Assembly: GCA_030040335.1 (NCBI GenBank)
Contig: JASHTX010000051.1
Span: forward strand, 1 to 5,882
Source of the DNA: Microcaldota archaeon
GTDB taxonomy: Archaea; Micrarchaeota; Micrarchaeia; Micrarchaeales; CABMGC01
Reading direction: 5' to 3'
Length of the DNA: 5,882 bases
Positions 4,891 through 5,882 of the stretch are shown here, piece after piece; within the stretch, counting starts at the first letter, position 1; the number at the start of each line of letters is the position of its first letter. The notes beneath the pieces were generated by a model. It made no database searches. It had not been told where the DNA came from and was given only the letters and a program-made list of their open reading frames with translations. Made by a program: the position numbers and the translations under genes.

Positions 4891-5882
4891 GTGGAGGACA
4901 CTGTAAAGCAGGAACTAGAAAAAAGGCTGCTAGAGTTCTACAACGCATACTACATAAACGACATCAACCAGATGTTCGTGTCATATCCGCAGAAGCGCGC
5001 GGTATACATAAATATCAAGGATCTTGAGAAATTCGACAGCGACCTTGCAAACGAGCTGATAAGCAATCCTGATGTAGTCATGCCCGCAGCAAACGCAGCG
5101 CTTATCAAACTCAGCCCCAACCCTGAACTTCTGGAAAAACCTGTTTATGCAAGGTTCCATGGACTGGACGGCACTTCAATGCCGTTGATACAGGACGTAG
5201 GTTCCGACAACATAGGAAAACTTCTGACACTCGACTCCCTTGTGGTTAAAAGGTCGGAGATAATACCGATGGTGCACATAGGGGTGTTCAGGTGTGCACT
5301 CTGCGATACGGTAGTCAAGCTTGAGGTTGACAGGGAAAATGTACCGGATGTCTGCCCTTCCTGCAAACGCAGAGCACTGCGGCAGGTCAACGAGGAATCA
5401 AAATTCATAAACCTGCAAAGGATTGCAGTGCAAGATCCTCTTGAGAGACTGAGGGGAAGCACGCCAACATGGCAGCTCGAGGTGTGGCTCGAGGACGAGA
5501 TGGTAAACTCGACTCTGCCCGGCGACAGAGTGGATATAACGGGAACGCTCAGAATAAGGCCCAGAAGGAACTCGAGAGGCAAACAGGAGAAGGCGCTCTT
5601 CACAATGTTCTTGGACACCATCTCCGTGGTGGCGAAACAGAAGGAGTTCGCAGAGCTTGATATAACACAGGATGACGAGAAGGCAATAAAGGAGCTTTCC
5701 AAAAGCCCCCAGATATTTGAGAGCATATCAAAATCGCTGGCTCCGTCGATCTACGGCTACGAGGAGATAAAGAAGGCAATGGTGCTGCAGCTTTTCGGAG
5801 GTACACAGGACAAGAAGCTCATTGACGGAAGCCCTATCAGAAGCGATCTACACTTACTCCTCATAGGAGACCCAGGAAGCGC
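4891..5882 (+). CDS. mcm: MCM replicative DNA helicase, N-terminal half (cut by window end)
   Basis: The first 330 residues of an MCM protein are present, out of a usual 650-700. MCM forms the hexameric ring that unwinds DNA at the replication fork. The helical A domain covers about residues 1-100. A C4 zinc site is C135-x2-C138 and C155-x2-C158. The OB-fold region shows DPLERLRG, LEVWLEDEMV and PGDRVDITG, and the N-terminal DNA-binding hairpin is the basic RPRRNSRGK near 223-231. The AAA+ domain begins with SLAPSIYGYEEIKKAM (282-297). The window ends inside Walker A, with GDPGS at 326-330. The start is GTG at 4891: an in-frame TAG lies at 4873 and no earlier ATG fits. The upstream TATA-like box supports it. 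The frame has no stop within the window. It diverges from metG. Confidence 0.96.
   Translation, partial: MEDTVKQELEKRLLEFYNAYYINDINQMFVSYPQKRAVYINIKDLEKFDSDLANELISNPDVVMPAANAALIKLSPNPELLEKPVYARFHGLDGTSMPLIQDVGSDNIGKLLTLDSLVVKRSEIIPMVHIGVFRCALCDTVVKLEVDRENVPDVCPSCKRRALRQVNEESKFINLQRIAVQDPLERLRGSTPTWQLEVWLEDEMVNSTLPGDRVDITGTLRIRPRRNSRGKQEKALFTMFLDTISVVAKQKEFAELDITQDDEKAIKELSKSPQIFESISKSLAPSIYGYEEIKKAMVLQLFGGTQDKKLIDGSPIRSDLHLLLIGDPGS

Noticed and set aside
4739..4948. Minus-strand 69-codon frame across the metG-mcm spacer
   Set aside because: It overlaps the mcm start and both promoters and its product resembles no known family.
5145..5806. Minus-strand frames opposite mcm (5145-5726, 5600-5806)
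   Set aside because: They lie wholly within the conserved MCM coding region and show no motif.

Overview
The window is archaeal. It carries a Leu tRNA and a Pro tRNA embedded in an archaeal-type cluster of ribosomal protein and RNA polymerase genes (rpoD, L13, S9, rpoN, S2), an archaeal methionyl-tRNA synthetase, an MCM replicative helicase and a short secreted protein with an archaeal class III (prepilin-like) signal. A T-loop tRNA intron, compact spacing, missing conserved operon members and the style of the pilin-like protein suggest a DPANN archaeon, possibly Micrarchaeota/ARMAN-like. That placement is an inference, not something the sequence proves.

Layout, left to right. Positions 1-100 are the 3' end of rpoD. 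One base later comes tRNA-Leu(GAG), then rpl13 (230-670) and rps9 (670-1200) overlapping by one base. An unrecognised 89-codon reading frame fills almost the whole gap to rpoN (1490-1690). A tRNA-Pro gene follows, interrupted by a 21-nt intron in its T loop, with its own likely TATA box. rps2 (1880-2500) and the pilin-like gene (2538-3083) each have an A/T-rich box about 25 bp upstream of the start codon, suggesting leaderless transcripts. metG lies on the minus strand (4725-3091), convergent with the pilin-like gene (7-bp gap) and divergent from mcm (4891 onward, cut by the window end just at its Walker A motif).

The left half is translation and transcription machinery: ribosomal proteins, two RNA polymerase subunits and two tRNAs. 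The typical archaeal neighbours L18e (between tRNA-Leu and L13), RpoK (after RpoN) and enolase (before S2 in some lineages) are absent here, while both tRNAs are kept. The right half pairs tRNA charging (MetRS) with DNA replication (MCM) around a short divergent promoter region.

The strongest unusual signal is the tRNA-Pro gene. It has a complete bulge-helix-bulge splice motif in the T loop at 59/60, an AGG anticodon (A34 is very rare in archaea) and a G at the discriminator position. No mobile element, CRISPR array or clear new multi-gene system is visible.
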